In this document: in pieces, positions 51,171-62,409 of the stretch
Layout of the letters: every line of letters starts with the position of its first letter
How positions within the stretch are numbered: the first letter of the stretch is position 1
Assembly (NCBI GenBank): GCA_021771635.1
Contig: JAETOQ010000002.1
Location: forward strand, 62,001 to 126,000
Source: Oscillospiraceae bacterium
GTDB lineage: Bacteria > Bacillota > Clostridia > Oscillospirales > Oscillospiraceae
Direction of reading: 5' to 3'
Length of the DNA stretch: 64,000 bases
Position numbers and translations under genes: made by a program
Notes under the pieces: generated by a model
What the model saw: the letters and a program-made list of their open reading frames with translations, nothing else
What the model was told of the DNA's origin: nothing
Databases searched by the model: none

Positions 51171-52263
51171 CCGGCTGGAGCTGGAGTGCTTTCGCAATTA
51201 TGTGCGGCAGTCGGCGGACTTTGATCCCAGATGCAACGTGATCTTCGGAGAGAACGCCCAGGGAAAGACCAATCTGCTGGAGGCCCTGGTCTATCTCTCC
51301 TGCGGCAAGTCCCCCCGGGCCAGGACGGACCGGGAGATGATCGGGTTCGACGCGGACGCCGCCAGAATGTGCGCCCGGGTGTCTGCCAGGGACCGGGCGT
51401 TTCAGATCCAGGTGGACCTGTTTCGGGACCGGCGGCGAAAGATATCTGTCAACCAGGTGTCCGCGAAAAGCAGCGCCGCCTTGAGTGAGGTCTATCACAC
51501 GGTCTTTTTCTGTCCGGAGGATCTGTATCTCATTCGGGAGGGCGCCGCGGCCAGAAGAAGGTTCATGGATACGGCTCTGTGCCAGCTCCGTCCCCGGTAC
51601 GCCGCCGCCCTGGCGGAGTATCACCGGACCTATGACCACAAGACCCGCATTCTGCGGGACGCGGAGGAGCGGCCGGACCTGCTGGCGGCTCTGCCGGATT
51701 TTAATGAGCGGCTGGTGCGGTACGGCGCGGTGCTCATCCACTACCGGCAGCAGTTTGCCCTGCGGCTGAATGAGTACGCCGCGATCCATCATTTTGAGTG
51801 CTCCGGCGGAAAGGAACGGCTGGAGGTCCGGTATCAAACGGTGTCCTCCGTCACAGACCCGTCGGCGGACATTGGGATCTTGATAGACCAGCTCCGGCAG
51901 CACATGGAGTCCCACCAGGCCGCGGAGCGGGCCTCCCGCCTGTGCCTGTCCGGTCCCCACAAGGACGACCTGCTGGTCAGCATCGACGGCCGGGACGCGA
52001 GGACCTACTCCTCCCAGGGGCAGACCCGGACAGCGGCCCTGGCCCTGAAGCTGGCGGAGCGGGAGATCTATAAAAACGCCGCCGGAGAATATCCGGTGCT
52101 GCTGCTGGATGACGTACTTTCGGAACTGGACCCCAAGCGTCAGGAATTCGTCCTGAACCGCATCCACGGCGGCCAGGTGTTCATCACCTGCTGCGAGGAC
52201 GACCGCCTGCCCCAGATGCTGGGGGGCAAGGTGCTCCACGTCCGCGGCGGAGAGCTGGTTTGA
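51160..52263 (+). CDS. recF: DNA replication and repair protein RecF
   Basis: A 367-residue SMC-like ATPase loading RecA at gaps. It begins [14 protein letters not shown]; Walker A is [14 protein letters not shown], the signature is [18 protein letters not shown], and Walker B is [14 protein letters not shown] 51160 sits inside the end of yaaA, so translation is probably coupled. Confidence 0.95.
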   Translation: MRIDRLELECFRNYVRQSADFDPRCNVIFGENAQGKTNLLEALVYLSCGKSPRARTDREMIGFDADAARMCARVSARDRAFQIQVDLFRDRRRKISVNQVSAKSSAALSEVYHTVFFCPEDLYLIREGAAARRRFMDTALCQLRPRYAAALAEYHRTYDHKTRILRDAEERPDLLAALPDFNERLVRYGAVLIHYRQQFALRLNEYAAIHHFECSGGKERLEVRYQTVSSVTDPSADIGILIDQLRQHMESHQAAERASRLCLSGPHKDDLLVSIDGRDARTYSSQGQTRTAALALKLAEREIYKNAAGEYPVLLLDDVLSELDPKRQEFVLNRIHGGQVFITCCEDDRLPQMLGGKVLHVRGGELV

Positions 52264-52304
52264 GAACGGATCGTCAGGTTTCATTCTCAGGAGGGAAGTT
52301 CCGC

Positions 52305-52829
52305 ATGAAAAGAAAATTTTTATATGTGATCGGCATTCTGCTCCTGGCGGTCATCGGCGTGCTGGCGTATTTTGAGACGCATTTTACATGCTATGAATCC
52401 AAAGAGGTCCGGATCAGCGATGAAAGGATCTTGAAGGAGATGCCGGACATCGCCCTGACGGACGCGGATCTGGCCCTGGGAGAGACGATTTTATCCAATC
52501 CGGAGGTCATGGAGGCCATGGAAGCCGGTGAGATCGTGTCTCTGCCAGACACTGTGGCGAAACGGCTGGCGAAGGGGTATCTGCCGGAGGACATCAAGCT
52601 GTTTGACTGTTCCATTGGGGAGGACGCGGTATATTTTGAATACTTTGAAACGCCGGAAAAGAAAGTGATGCTGACCTATTTTCAAGACAATGGGCCATAC
52701 AAAGACATCGCCCTGTACCGGGGAGATGATTTGAAGGCCATCTATGGAAATCGGGACGGCGACCTGAAAAAATACAAGGATGTCCGCCGCTGGTTCGCTT
52801 ATTTCCGGGACCGCATGTGGGAGGATTGA
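52305..52829 (+). CDS. membrane-anchored protein of unknown function
   Basis: A 174-residue protein with one N-terminal membrane helix (FLYVIGILLLAVIGVLAYFE) and an acidic exported domain (residues 30–174, with DADLALGETILSNPEVMEAM and YFEYFETPEKKVM). No family recognised. AGGAGGGAAG precedes ATG 52305. It stands between recF and remB, where most relatives have nothing or a small orphan gene. Confidence 0.7.
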   Translation: MKRKFLYVIGILLLAVIGVLAYFETHFTCYESKEVRISDERILKEMPDIALTDADLALGETILSNPEVMEAMEAGEIVSLPDTVAKRLAKGYLPEDIKLFDCSIGEDAVYFEYFETPEKKVMLTYFQDNGPYKDIALYRGDDLKAIYGNRDGDLKKYKDVRRWFAYFRDRMWED

Positions 52830-52832
52830 ACG

Positions 52833-53099
52833 ATGTACCTTCATTTGGGCCAAAACGAGATCGTCTCCGACCACCGGATCATCGGCATCTTTGATCTGGA
52901 CAAATGCTCCTACGGCAAGCGCACCCGGGAATATCTGGCCGCTGCTGAAAAAGAGGGCGTGGTGCTGGATATCTCCGGCGACATTCCCAAGTCCTTCGTG
53001 GTCTGCGACCACCCCTATCATCCGCAGATCGTGTACCTGTCCCAATTGAACTCCACCACATTGCAGAAGCGGGCGGAGAGCCGGAACATGGAATTGTAA
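52833..53099 (+). CDS. remB: RemB-like extracellular matrix regulator (DUF370)
   Basis: An 88-residue small DNA-binding-type protein: MYLHLGQNEIVSDHRIIGIF, LDLDKCSYGKRTREYLAAAE, PKSFVVCDHPYHPQIVYLSQ. The family includes RemA/RemB, regulators of matrix and osmoprotection genes in Bacillus. Its position between recF and gyrB is conserved in Firmicutes. Confidence 0.92.
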   Translation: MYLHLGQNEIVSDHRIIGIFDLDKCSYGKRTREYLAAAEKEGVVLDISGDIPKSFVVCDHPYHPQIVYLSQLNSTTLQKRAESRNMEL

Positions 53100-53113
53100 A
53101 TAAGGAGAAGCTT

Positions 53114-53440
53114 ATGGGGCTTGCCATCAAAGAGGCCTGGGAGATCGGTCTGATCCAGTCTGCCTTCGATCCGGTGACACCCTTGTGTCTGATTTTCTGG
53201 TGTCTGTTTGCCACAGGCGCAGCGATCCAATGGCCTCTGCTGAAAAAAGCGAAACGGGCGAAATATTTGTTAGCGCTGTTTTTGCTTTGTTGCATTTCGG
53301 CGGCGGATGTCGGTGTGGGAAAGATCACTGGCTTTGAAGGACTGGCGCCCTTATTTTTGTACTGGTTCTGTCTGGCGATGCTGCTGGGCGTGCTGGTTGG
53401 ATGGATCGCATACGTTCTGCATGCGGCCCGGAAAAAATAA
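53114..53440 (+). CDS. small three-helix membrane protein, unknown
   Basis: A 108-residue protein with three hydrophobic segments (PLCLIFWCLFATGAAIQWPL; YLLALFLLCCISAADVGVG; LFLYWFCLAMLLGVLVGWIA) and a basic end (RKK). It follows remB by 14 bp with AAGGAG upstream. No family recognised. Confidence 0.65.
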   Translation: MGLAIKEAWEIGLIQSAFDPVTPLCLIFWCLFATGAAIQWPLLKKAKRAKYLLALFLLCCISAADVGVGKITGFEGLAPLFLYWFCLAMLLGVLVGWIAYVLHAARKK

Positions 53441-53549
53441 TTCTTTTATATCATGAAAACCAAGACAAGAAGAAACGGGCCGGAAAAGGATCCGGTCCGG
53501 CTCTTCTTGCCTTGCATCAGGAAAATATTCCTTTGAAAGGAGAACCTAC

Positions 53550-55493
53550 ATGGCTGAAAACGAAATTTTGATGAGTTCCCAGACGGAGCATGAATATGAT
53601 GCCTCGGAGATCCAGGTTTTGGAGGGGCTGGAGGCTGTCCGCAAGCGGCCCGGTATGTATATCGGCTCCACCTCCACCTCCGGTCTCCACCATCTGGTGT
53701 ATGAGATCGTGGACAACGCCATCGACGAGGCCTTGGCGGGCTACTGCACGGATATCCTGGTGCAGATCAACGAGGACGGCACCATCACCGTGGTGGACAA
53801 TGGCCGGGGCATTCCCGTGGACATTCAGGCCCAGACCGGCAAGCCCGCCCTGGAGGTGGTGTACACCGTCCTCCACGCCGGCGGCAAGTTCGGCGGCGGG
53901 GGCTACAAGGTCTCCGGCGGCCTCCACGGCGTGGGCGCCTCTGTGGTCAACGCCCTGTCCGAGTGGCTGACCGTCCAGGTCCACCGGGACGGGAACATCT
54001 ATGAGATGAGATTCTCCCGGGGCCATGTGACTCAGGCCATGACCATCGTGGGCAAGACGGACCACACCGGCACCACCGTCACCTTCCGGCCGGACCCGGA
54101 GATGTTCGAGGACACGGTCTACAATTACGAGACACTCCACACCCGGATGCGGGAGGAGGCGTTTCTGAATGCCGGCCTGCGCATTCATACCGTGGACAAA
54201 CGGCCCGGCCAGGAGCAGGATGACAGCATGTGCTACGAGGGCGGCATCCGGGAGTTCGTCACCTGGCTGAACAAGAGCAAGGATGCCCTGCACAACGACG
54301 TCATCTACATGGCCGGGCAGAAGGACGACTCCGTGGCGGAGATCGCCTTGCAGTATAACGACGGCTATAATGAGACCATCCTCTCCTTTGCCAACAACGT
54401 CCACACCCCGGAGGGCGGTATGCACGAGGAGGGCTTCAAGCGGGCTCTGACCAGTGTGCTGAACGCCTATGGCCGGAAGATCAAGCTGCTGAAGGATGAC
54501 GAGAAGGTCTCCGGCGAGGACTGCCGGGAGGGCCTGACCTGTGTCATCTCCGTGAAGCTGACAGAGGCCCAGTTCGAGGGTCAGACCAAGGCCAAGCTGG
54601 GCAACAGTGAGATCCGGACACTGGTGAACAACATTGTGTCCGAAAAGCTGGATATCTTCCTGGAGGAGAATCCCCAGGTGGGCCGTATGATCCTGGACAA
54701 GGCCCTCACCGCCAACCGTGCCCGGGAGGCGGCCAAAAAGGCCCGTGAATCCATCCGCCGCAAGACCGCCCTGGGCGGCGCGGCCATGCCGGATAAGCTG
54801 CGGGACTGCAATGAAAATAACCCGGAACTCACTGAGATCTACATCGTCGAGGGCGACTCCGCAGGCGGCTCCGCCACCCAGGGACGAGACTCCCGCTTCC
54901 AGGCCATCCTCCCCCTGTGGGGCAAGATGCTGAACGTGGAGAAGGCCCGGGCGGACAAGGTCTACGGCAACGACAAGCTCCAGCCGGTCATCACCGCGCT
55001 GGGCGCCGGCATCGGGGAGGAATTCGACCCCGCCAAGCTCCGCTATCACAAGGTCATCATCATGGCGGATGCCGACGTGGACGGCTCCCACATCCGCACC
55101 CTCCTGCTGACATTTTTCTTCCGCTTCATGCGGCCCCTGATTGAACAGGGCTATGTCTACTCCGCCGTGCCGCCGCTGTACAAGCTGACCCGGGGCAAGA
55201 CCACCCGGGTGGCCTTCTCCGACGAGGAGCGGGACGCCGTATCCGCCGAGCTGCGGGGCGGCAATCCCAATGTGAAGGTCGATATCAGCCGCTTCAAGGG
55301 CCTGGGCGAGATGAATCCCCATGAGCTGTGGGAGACCACCATGGACCCCGAGCGCCGCACCCTGCGCCGCATCACCCTGGATGACGCGGTGAAGGCCGAC
55401 GAGACCTTCACCATCCTCATGGGCGAAAAGGTGGAGCCCCGGAAGGAGTTCATCGAGAAAAACGCCCAGTACGCCGTGAATCTGGATTATTAA
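53550..55493 (+). CDS. gyrB: DNA gyrase subunit B
   Basis: A 647-residue GyrB: GHKL ATPase ([39 protein letters not shown]), transducer domain, and TOPRIM ([28 protein letters not shown]), ending with the GyrA-binding tail [18 protein letters not shown]. With GyrA it introduces negative supercoils. AAAGGAG precedes ATG 53550; gyrA follows by 15 bp. Confidence 0.97.
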   Translation: MAENEILMSSQTEHEYDASEIQVLEGLEAVRKRPGMYIGSTSTSGLHHLVYEIVDNAIDEALAGYCTDILVQINEDGTITVVDNGRGIPVDIQAQTGKPALEVVYTVLHAGGKFGGGGYKVSGGLHGVGASVVNALSEWLTVQVHRDGNIYEMRFSRGHVTQAMTIVGKTDHTGTTVTFRPDPEMFEDTVYNYETLHTRMREEAFLNAGLRIHTVDKRPGQEQDDSMCYEGGIREFVTWLNKSKDALHNDVIYMAGQKDDSVAEIALQYNDGYNETILSFANNVHTPEGGMHEEGFKRALTSVLNAYGRKIKLLKDDEKVSGEDCREGLTCVISVKLTEAQFEGQTKAKLGNSEIRTLVNNIVSEKLDIFLEENPQVGRMILDKALTANRAREAAKKARESIRRKTALGGAAMPDKLRDCNENNPELTEIYIVEGDSAGGSATQGRDSRFQAILPLWGKMLNVEKARADKVYGNDKLQPVITALGAGIGEEFDPAKLRYHKVIIMADADVDGSHIRTLLLTFFFRFMRPLIEQGYVYSAVPPLYKLTRGKTTRVAFSDEERDAVSAELRGGNPNVKVDISRFKGLGEMNPHELWETTMDPERRTLRRITLDDAVKADETFTILMGEKVEPRKEFIEKNAQYAVNLDY

Positions 55494-55508
55494 AGGAAGG
55501 ATACCGAT

Positions 55509-58019
<2,511 letters not shown>

Positions 58020-58046
58020 CCCCGGGGACGTATTCCGCAAATAGCA

Positions 58047-58074
58047 AAGCGCGGCCGGAACTCCGGCCGCGCTT
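58047..58074. terminator. Strong hairpin after gyrA (convergent terminator)
   Basis: Perfect 13-bp stem (58047–58059 with 58062–58074), loop AC, between gyrA (+) and the XRE gene (−). The tail AATCTTTGA is only modestly T-rich; the stem overlaps the XRE stop codon. Confidence 0.65.
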
Positions 58075-58309
58075 AATCTTTGAACATAAATAGCTTGTAA
58101 AGAGGAATGTTGAGTGCTTGCGCAATGTCTATTAAAGTGTCTAAGCTGCAGGAACTGACGCCTGTCTCAATGCGCTGAATATAATTTCGGCTGATCCCAT
58201 CTTCACCACAGGCGTCCGCAAGCTGTTCCTGCGTCATACGCTGTTCTTTTCGATAATGAAGGATGTTCAAACCAATTTGAATCCACTCGTTGTAGTGGCG
58301 AATATCCAT
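58073..58309 (-). CDS. XRE family helix-turn-helix regulator
   Basis: A 78-residue single-domain Cro/CI-type protein: helices spanning NILHYRKEQRMTQEQLADAC, recognition part GISRNYIQRIETG, then LDTLIDIAQALNIPLYKLFM. GAGGTGG precedes ATG 58309. Low-GC, unlike its neighbours. It is divergent from a 47-residue membrane peptide gene and probably controls it through the repeats at 58404–58428. Confidence 0.88.
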   Translation of the reverse strand: MDIRHYNEWIQIGLNILHYRKEQRMTQEQLADACGEDGISRNYIQRIETGVSSCSLDTLIDIAQALNIPLYKLFMFKD

Positions 58310-58403
58310 AGAACCACCTCAATATACATTTTAGCCGGAGGACAGTTCAAAGTTAGCAAACAAGATAATGGTAAATGCAAATAAATAGTGTGTATTTAGA
58401 AAT

Positions 58404-58428
58404 TGACTGTGTTATAATACTGACTGTG
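58404..58428 (+). promoter_or_regulatory. Promoter flanked by TGACTGTG repeats in front of the micropeptide
   Basis: TATAAT (58413–58418) with a TGn extension is bracketed by two direct copies of TGACTGTG (58404–58411 and 58421–58428), a plausible operator for the adjacent XRE protein. Confidence 0.5.
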
Positions 58429-58438
58429 AGGTGGTATG

Positions 58439-58582
58439 ATGACACAGTCAGATCTTCTGAATGGTTTACTTGCAATCGTCATGATGTACTTTGGCTTCCC
58501 TGTGTTCGCATCGGCGGCAATGTATTGTCTCCTGTACTGCTACCATCGATTGACAAGGGGAAATACGGTTTTTCGGGGCTAA
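58439..58582 (+). CDS. 47-residue membrane micropeptide
   Basis: A short frame with a good promoter and a GAGGTGG site. It starts [17 protein letters not shown] and contains one long hydrophobic helix (residues 6–34) ending in a basic tail (CYHRLTRGN). ATG 58436 is an alternative start one codon upstream. Size and topology resemble small membrane toxins or regulatory micropeptides, but no family is recognised. It is divergent from the XRE gene. Confidence 0.5.
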   Translation: MTQSDLLNGLLAIVMMYFGFPVFASAAMYCLLYCYHRLTRGNTVFRG

Positions 58583-58836
58583 AGCAAATGCTGGCGGCGT
58601 TGTCCTCGTTGCCGGGCGACAGCCCGGCGGCCTCGTCCGCCTTGCCAGCCCCCGTTTTCGCTCCCGAAAAACTCCGAAAGACCTGCCAGCGCCTATTTAG
58701 GCCGCTGGCAGGCGTGTTTCCCCTTGTTAATCGATGGTACGGTGGAGGGAAAGGGTACAGCGATCGGGTATTTGACTTTCTGGCGGATATCATGTACCCT
58801 TGGAGATGGAGAGAAAAGAAAAAAAGAAGGTTAGCT
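58583..58836. other. GC-rich, hairpin-containing spacer before rnhA
   Basis: About 250 bp with no gene. It holds GCCGGGC-GACA-GCCCGGC (58611–58628) and CCTGCCAGCG…CGCTGGCAGG (58682–58712), the latter a plausible terminator for the micropeptide, and the upstream region of rnhA. Confidence 0.5.
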
Positions 58837-59274
58837 ATGAAACAAGTCACCATCTACACCGACGGCGCCTGCTCCGGCAACCCCGGCCCCGGCGGCTGGG
58901 GCGCCATTTTGATGTACGGCGAGCACAAAAAAGAGATGTCCGGCGGCGAGGCCAGCACCACCAACAACCGCATGGAGCTGACCGCCGTGATCCAGGCCCT
59001 GTCTTTACTGAAAGAACCGTGTATCGTGGACCTCTGGTCCGATTCCAAATATGTCATCGACAGTTTGGAAAAGGGCTGGGCCAAGGGCTGGCGGGCCAGA
59101 GGCTGGAAAAAGGCCGATAAGAAGCCCGCCCTGAACCCGGACCTGTGGGAGCAGCTTTTGGAACTGACAGAGCGCCACTCCCTGCGCTGCCATTGGGTGA
59201 AAGGTCACGCCGAAAACGAGTATAATAACCGCTGCGATGAATTGGCAGTAGCGGAGAGCCAGAAGTACAAATAA
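58837..59274 (+). CDS. rnhA: ribonuclease HI
   Basis: A 145-residue RNase H1 degrading RNA in RNA–DNA hybrids. Catalytic residues lie in [15 protein letters not shown] (Asp), [11 protein letters not shown] (Glu), [10 protein letters not shown] (Asp) and NNRCDELAV (Asp). The basic handle [14 protein letters not shown] is present. I start at ATG 58837 after AGAAGG; the frame stays open far upstream through the GC-rich spacer, but that part looks non-coding. Confidence 0.95.
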   Translation: MKQVTIYTDGACSGNPGPGGWGAILMYGEHKKEMSGGEASTTNNRMELTAVIQALSLLKEPCIVDLWSDSKYVIDSLEKGWAKGWRARGWKKADKKPALNPDLWEQLLELTERHSLRCHWVKGHAENEYNNRCDELAVAESQKYK

Positions 59275-59277
59275 AGA

Positions 59278-59318
59278 GGGCCCTGCGAGAACCCAGCGGA
59301 GCGGTTTCCGCGCGGCCC
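59278..59318 (+). repeat. Hairpin repeat with CAGCGGAGC loop, copy 1
   Basis: GGGCC…GCGAGAACC / GGTTTCCGCG…GGCCC stem around the loop CAGCGGAGC (59294–59302). The same loop recurs at 61607–61615 with a different but still paired stem. It starts 3 bp after the rnhA stop. Confidence 0.6.
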
Positions 59319-59528
59319 GGGCCCCGCAGCGAAGTGCCAATCAAATGGGTTTCCATGGGAGAAGAACGATTTTTGAGAGGGATCCCAGCGAAAACGATTT
59401 TCTGAAAAAGGTTCACAAACTGTTCATAAGAAAATCATAATTCTGCAAAGATTCTTGGGTATCTTAATACTCAAGCAAAGGGTCCTCCCAAACCCGATGC
59501 GTTTTCTCCCTCCTAAAACACACACAGC

Positions 59529-59562
59529 AAAAAGGACCGCCATCGGCGGTCCTTTTTGTGTC
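59529..59562. terminator. Bidirectional-looking Rho-independent terminator before nadE
   Basis: AAAAAGGACCGCC (59529–59541) / GGCGGTCCTTTTT (59545–59557), perfect 13-bp stem with a three-base loop and T-rich tail. Confidence 0.85.
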
Positions 59563-59571
59563 CCCTTTTTC

Positions 59572-59600
59572 TTGTAAAAATTAAAACAGCGGTGTAAAAT
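59572..59600 (+). promoter_or_regulatory. Sigma-A promoter of nadE
   Basis: TTGTAA (59572–59577), 17-bp spacer, TAAAAT (59595–59600). Confidence 0.7.
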
Positions 59601-59639
59601 AGCCGTAATATCAGATTCCTAAAGAAGGAGAGTTAGCCG

Positions 59640-61559
59640 ATGAAAGATGGTTTTGTTTCTGTCGCCTGCGGCACGCCGAAGCTGCGGCTGGTGGACTGTG
59701 ACTACAACGCGGAGCAGACATTCACCATGATGCGGGCCGCTGAAAAGGCCGGCGTTAAGGTGCTGGTCCTGCCGGAACTGGGGCTGACAGGCTATACCTG
59801 CGGCGACCTGTTCTATCAGGACACGCTGCTGCGGGGCGCGGAGGAGGCGCTGTCCACCGTATTGGCGGCCACCCGGAATTTGGAAGTGGTGACCGCGGTT
59901 GGCCTTCCGGTACGAGTTAACAACAAACTGTATAATTGTGCCGCAATTATACAAAAAGGAGAAATTTTAGGTCTGATTCCCAAGACACATCTGCCCAATT
60001 ACAGCGAATTCTACGAGAAGCGGCAGTTCGCTCCGGCACCGTCGGAGGATGATTATATCGCCTTCTGCGGCCAGGAGTCGGTGCCCTTCGGCGCCGGACA
60101 GATCTTTGTCTGTGAGGATATGCCTGATCTGACGCTTGGCTTTGAGATCTGCGAGGACCTGTGGGCGCCGGAGTCTCCCTCCGTCCGCATGGCCCAGGCA
60201 GGCGCGACCATCATCGGCAATCTGTCCGCCAGCAACGATATCATCGGAAAGGACAGCTACCGCCGCCAGCTGGTGACCATGCAGTCGGCAAAGCTGCTGT
60301 GCGGCTATGTCTACTCCAGCGCCGGCGAGGGCGAGTCCACCTCTGACGTGGTGTTCGGCGCCCACCAGATGATCGCGGAGAATGGAAGCCTGCTGGCGGA
60401 ACGCCGCTTTGACGGCGGTCTGCTGATCTCTGAGATCGACGTGCAGAGACTGTCTTACGAACGGCGCCGGACCCAGATGTTCGGCGAGGCGGAGGACGGC
60501 AGGAAACATTACGCGGGCTTCTCCCTGACCCTCTCCCCCACCAAGCTGACCCGCTACGTGGCCCCCATGCCGTTTGTCCCCGAGGGCAAGGAGGACCGGG
60601 ACGCCCGCTGCCGGGAGATTTTGCTCATCGCCTCCCTGGGACTGAAGCAGCGGCTGGAGCACACCGGGGCCAAGACCGCGGTGGTGGGACTCTCCGGAGG
60701 CCTGGATTCCACCCTGGCGGTCCTCATTACGGGGCTTGCCATGAAGATGCTGGACCGGCCCATGACGGACATCGTGGCCGTCACCATGCCCTGCTTCGGC
60801 ACCACGGACCGCACAAAGAACAACGCCGTCATTCTGGCGGAGCAGATGGGCGCCACGCTGCGGACTGTGGATATCTCAAATACCGTCCGCAGCCACTTCA
60901 AGGACATTGGCCACGATATGGCGGACCACTCCGTCACCTTTGAAAACGGCCAGGCCCGGGAGCGGACACAGGTCCTGATGGATATCGCCAACGCCACCGG
61001 AGGCCTCGTCATCGGCACCGGAGACCTTTCCGAGCTGGCCCTGGGCTGGTGCACCTACAACGGCGACCACATGAGCATGTACGGCGTCAACGCCTCCATC
61101 CCCAAAACACTGGTGCGCCATCTGGTGGGTTATCTGGCCCGGGACAACGAGGGCAAGGACGAGGCTCTCCACGATGTGCTGGAGGATATTCTGGACACCC
61201 CTGTATCGCCGGAACTGCTGCCCGCCGTCAAGGGCGAGATCAGCCAGCGGACGGAGGACTTGGTGGGTCCCTATGAACTGCATGACTTTTTCCTGTACTA
61301 TGTCCTCCGCTGGGGCTTCTCCCCCGGAAAGGTGTACCGTCTAGCTCTGTATGCCCTGGGCAGACAGTACAGCCGGGAGGTGATCCTGAAGTGGCTGAAG
61401 ACTTTCTACCGCCGCTTCTTCACCCAGCAGTTCAAGCGAAACTGTCTCCCCGACGGCCCCAAGGTTGGCTCCGTGGCCCTCTCCCCCCGCGGCGACTGGC
61501 GGATGCCCAGCGACGCGAAGTGGACGCTTTGGCAGGCGGAGCTGGAGACGCTGGAATAA
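59640..61559 (+). CDS. nadE: glutamine-dependent NAD(+) synthetase
   Basis: A 639-residue two-domain enzyme making NAD from nicotinate adenine dinucleotide. The N-terminal nitrilase-type glutaminase has LPELGLTGYTCGD (Glu), a Lys in IPKTHLPNY and the nucleophile Cys in LGFEICEDLW. The C-terminal synthetase has the PP-loop GLSGGLDSTLAVL and TGDLSELALGWCTYNGDH. It ends RMPSDAKWTLWQAELETLE, a piece repeated in the small ORF at 61646. GAAGGAG precedes ATG 59640. Confidence 0.96.
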   Translation: MKDGFVSVACGTPKLRLVDCDYNAEQTFTMMRAAEKAGVKVLVLPELGLTGYTCGDLFYQDTLLRGAEEALSTVLAATRNLEVVTAVGLPVRVNNKLYNCAAIIQKGEILGLIPKTHLPNYSEFYEKRQFAPAPSEDDYIAFCGQESVPFGAGQIFVCEDMPDLTLGFEICEDLWAPESPSVRMAQAGATIIGNLSASNDIIGKDSYRRQLVTMQSAKLLCGYVYSSAGEGESTSDVVFGAHQMIAENGSLLAERRFDGGLLISEIDVQRLSYERRRTQMFGEAEDGRKHYAGFSLTLSPTKLTRYVAPMPFVPEGKEDRDARCREILLIASLGLKQRLEHTGAKTAVVGLSGGLDSTLAVLITGLAMKMLDRPMTDIVAVTMPCFGTTDRTKNNAVILAEQMGATLRTVDISNTVRSHFKDIGHDMADHSVTFENGQARERTQVLMDIANATGGLVIGTGDLSELALGWCTYNGDHMSMYGVNASIPKTLVRHLVGYLARDNEGKDEALHDVLEDILDTPVSPELLPAVKGEISQRTEDLVGPYELHDFFLYYVLRWGFSPGKVYRLALYALGRQYSREVILKWLKTFYRRFFTQQFKRNCLPDGPKVGSVALSPRGDWRMPSDAKWTLWQAELETLE

Positions 61560-61592
61560 ACCGCGAATGAGGAGCCAGTCGCCTGTTCGGGG

Positions 61593-61629
61593 CCCCCGCG
61601 AAAACCCAGCGGAGCGGTTTTTGTGGGGG
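61593..61629 (+). repeat. Hairpin repeat with CAGCGGAGC loop, copy 2
   Basis: CCCCCGCGAAAACC (61593–61606) pairs with GGTTTTTGTGGGGG (61616–61629) around the loop CAGCGGAGC. All 14 positions pair, two or more as G·U. It lies shortly after the nadE stop and abuts the AAGGAGG of the next small ORF. Confidence 0.65.
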
Positions 61630-61645
61630 AAGGAGGAACTGCGGA

Positions 61646-61780
61646 ATGAGTGAGCTTTCGCCGCAGGCGGAAGCGAGGGATATGCAGCAAGTGACGACGC
61701 GGCGGATGCCCAGCGACGCAAAGATGAATTTGTGGCAGGCGGAACTGGAGACGCTGGAATCATCTGGGTACGAAAAATAG
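61646..61780 (+). CDS. 44-residue ORF duplicating the NadE C-terminus
   Basis: A short frame with a strong AAGGAGG site (61630–61636). It encodes MSELSPQAEARDMQQVTTR then RMPSDAKMNLWQAELETLE, which repeats the last residues of NadE, and ends SSGYEK. The underlying DNA copies are 61501–61556 and 61704–61759 (48 of 56 bases identical). It may be a pseudogene fragment left by a duplication, or a translated peptide; the substitutions keep the frame open and mostly keep the protein sequence. Confidence 0.5.
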   Translation: MSELSPQAEARDMQQVTTRRMPSDAKMNLWQAELETLESSGYEK

Positions 61781-61790
61781 AAGAAATGAG

Positions 61791-61822
61791 AAAAAAGGAG
61801 CTGCCGTCAGGCAGCTCCTTTC
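61791..61822 (-). terminator. Terminator between convergent transcripts
   Basis: AAGGAGCTGCC (61795–61805) / GGCAGCTCCTT (61810–61820), loop GTCA; the minus strand has the better T-run (TTTTTT), so it serves mainly the gene at 61827, with TCCTCTT on the plus side. Confidence 0.85.
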
Positions 61823-61826
61823 CTCT

Positions 61827-62264
61827 TCATTCCATCAGATCCAACAGTGTTTGAATATCCCCTGCGATCAGGCCCTGCATGGTGTCTGGATACCGTGAAC
61901 AATCAATGTCACGCGCCCGCTCCCAGATCATGTCCCACAACTCCCTTTTATAGGGGACCACATCTCCAAGAGCCGCCAATGCCTGCCGCACCGCCGTGGG
62001 CTTTTCATCGTTTAAGATCACCAAGGCATCAGCCATATGCCGGTCCAGCACATGTTCCGTGTCCCACCGGGCCTGTTTGCAGAACAGGCGGAATCCCCGG
62101 ACACGGACCGCATATCGGTCGCTGTTCACCATGTCCGCAAAATGGGCGGTATAGGGATAGAGCTCGTCGGATGCCCCGGAGATCCGCTCCAATTCCAGCA
62201 GCGTTCCGTAGGCCTGCTTCGTATCCTTGCTTTGCAGAAGGGACAGCATCAGATCCTGATCCAT
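61827..62264 (-). CDS. helical-repeat-like protein of unknown function
   Basis: A 145-residue soluble, mostly helical protein (LMLSLLQSKDTKQAYGTLLE, RYAVRVRGFRLFCKQARWDT, VRQALAALGDVVPYKRELWD). The last part looks like HEAT-type helical pairs. Similar small proteins are common in Clostridia without known function. GGGAGG precedes ATG 62264. It is convergent to the nadE side and divergent from marR. Confidence 0.7.
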   Translation of the reverse strand: MDQDLMLSLLQSKDTKQAYGTLLELERISGASDELYPYTAHFADMVNSDRYAVRVRGFRLFCKQARWDTEHVLDRHMADALVILNDEKPTAVRQALAALGDVVPYKRELWDMIWERARDIDCSRYPDTMQGLIAGDIQTLLDLME

Positions 62265-62341
62265 GGCACACCTCCCAGGAGAAATTTGATACGATTATAC
62301 CATGGGATCTCACAGCGCACAATCAAAAGAAAATCTCTGGC

Positions 62342-62370
62342 TTGACAATAGTCCGAAATCGTACTACAAT
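62342..62370 (+). promoter_or_regulatory. Sigma-A promoter of the marR–MATE operon
   Basis: Consensus TTGACA (62342–62347), 17-bp spacer, TACAAT (62365–62370). Confidence 0.85.
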
Positions 62371-62395
62371 ACGCTATACAGTCCGAAACCGTACT
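62350..62395. promoter_or_regulatory. Two MarR-type operators
   Basis: AGTCCGAAATCGTACT (62350–62365) fills the promoter spacer and AGTCCGAAACCGTACT (62380–62395) lies 30 bp downstream. Each is a near-dyad (AGTnCG…CGTACT). Binding would block RNA polymerase, consistent with autorepression. Confidence 0.7.
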
Positions 62396-62409
62396 AAAAA
62401 GGAGGGCCT

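Larger units (their letters stand above)
59275..59639 (+). other. rnhA–nadE intergenic region
   Basis: About 365 bp without a gene. It contains hairpin repeat copy 1 (59278–59318), an A/T-rich middle with nothing recognisable, a strong terminator (59529–59558) and the nadE promoter (59572–59600). Confidence 0.7.

Noticed and set aside
53464-53515. Long hairpin (CAAGAAG…CTTCTTG around a GGCCGGA/TCCGG core) upstream of gyrB as a regulatory element.
   Set aside because: It has no T-run and no known family; it may be a weak terminator for the small membrane protein gene, but nothing more can be supported.
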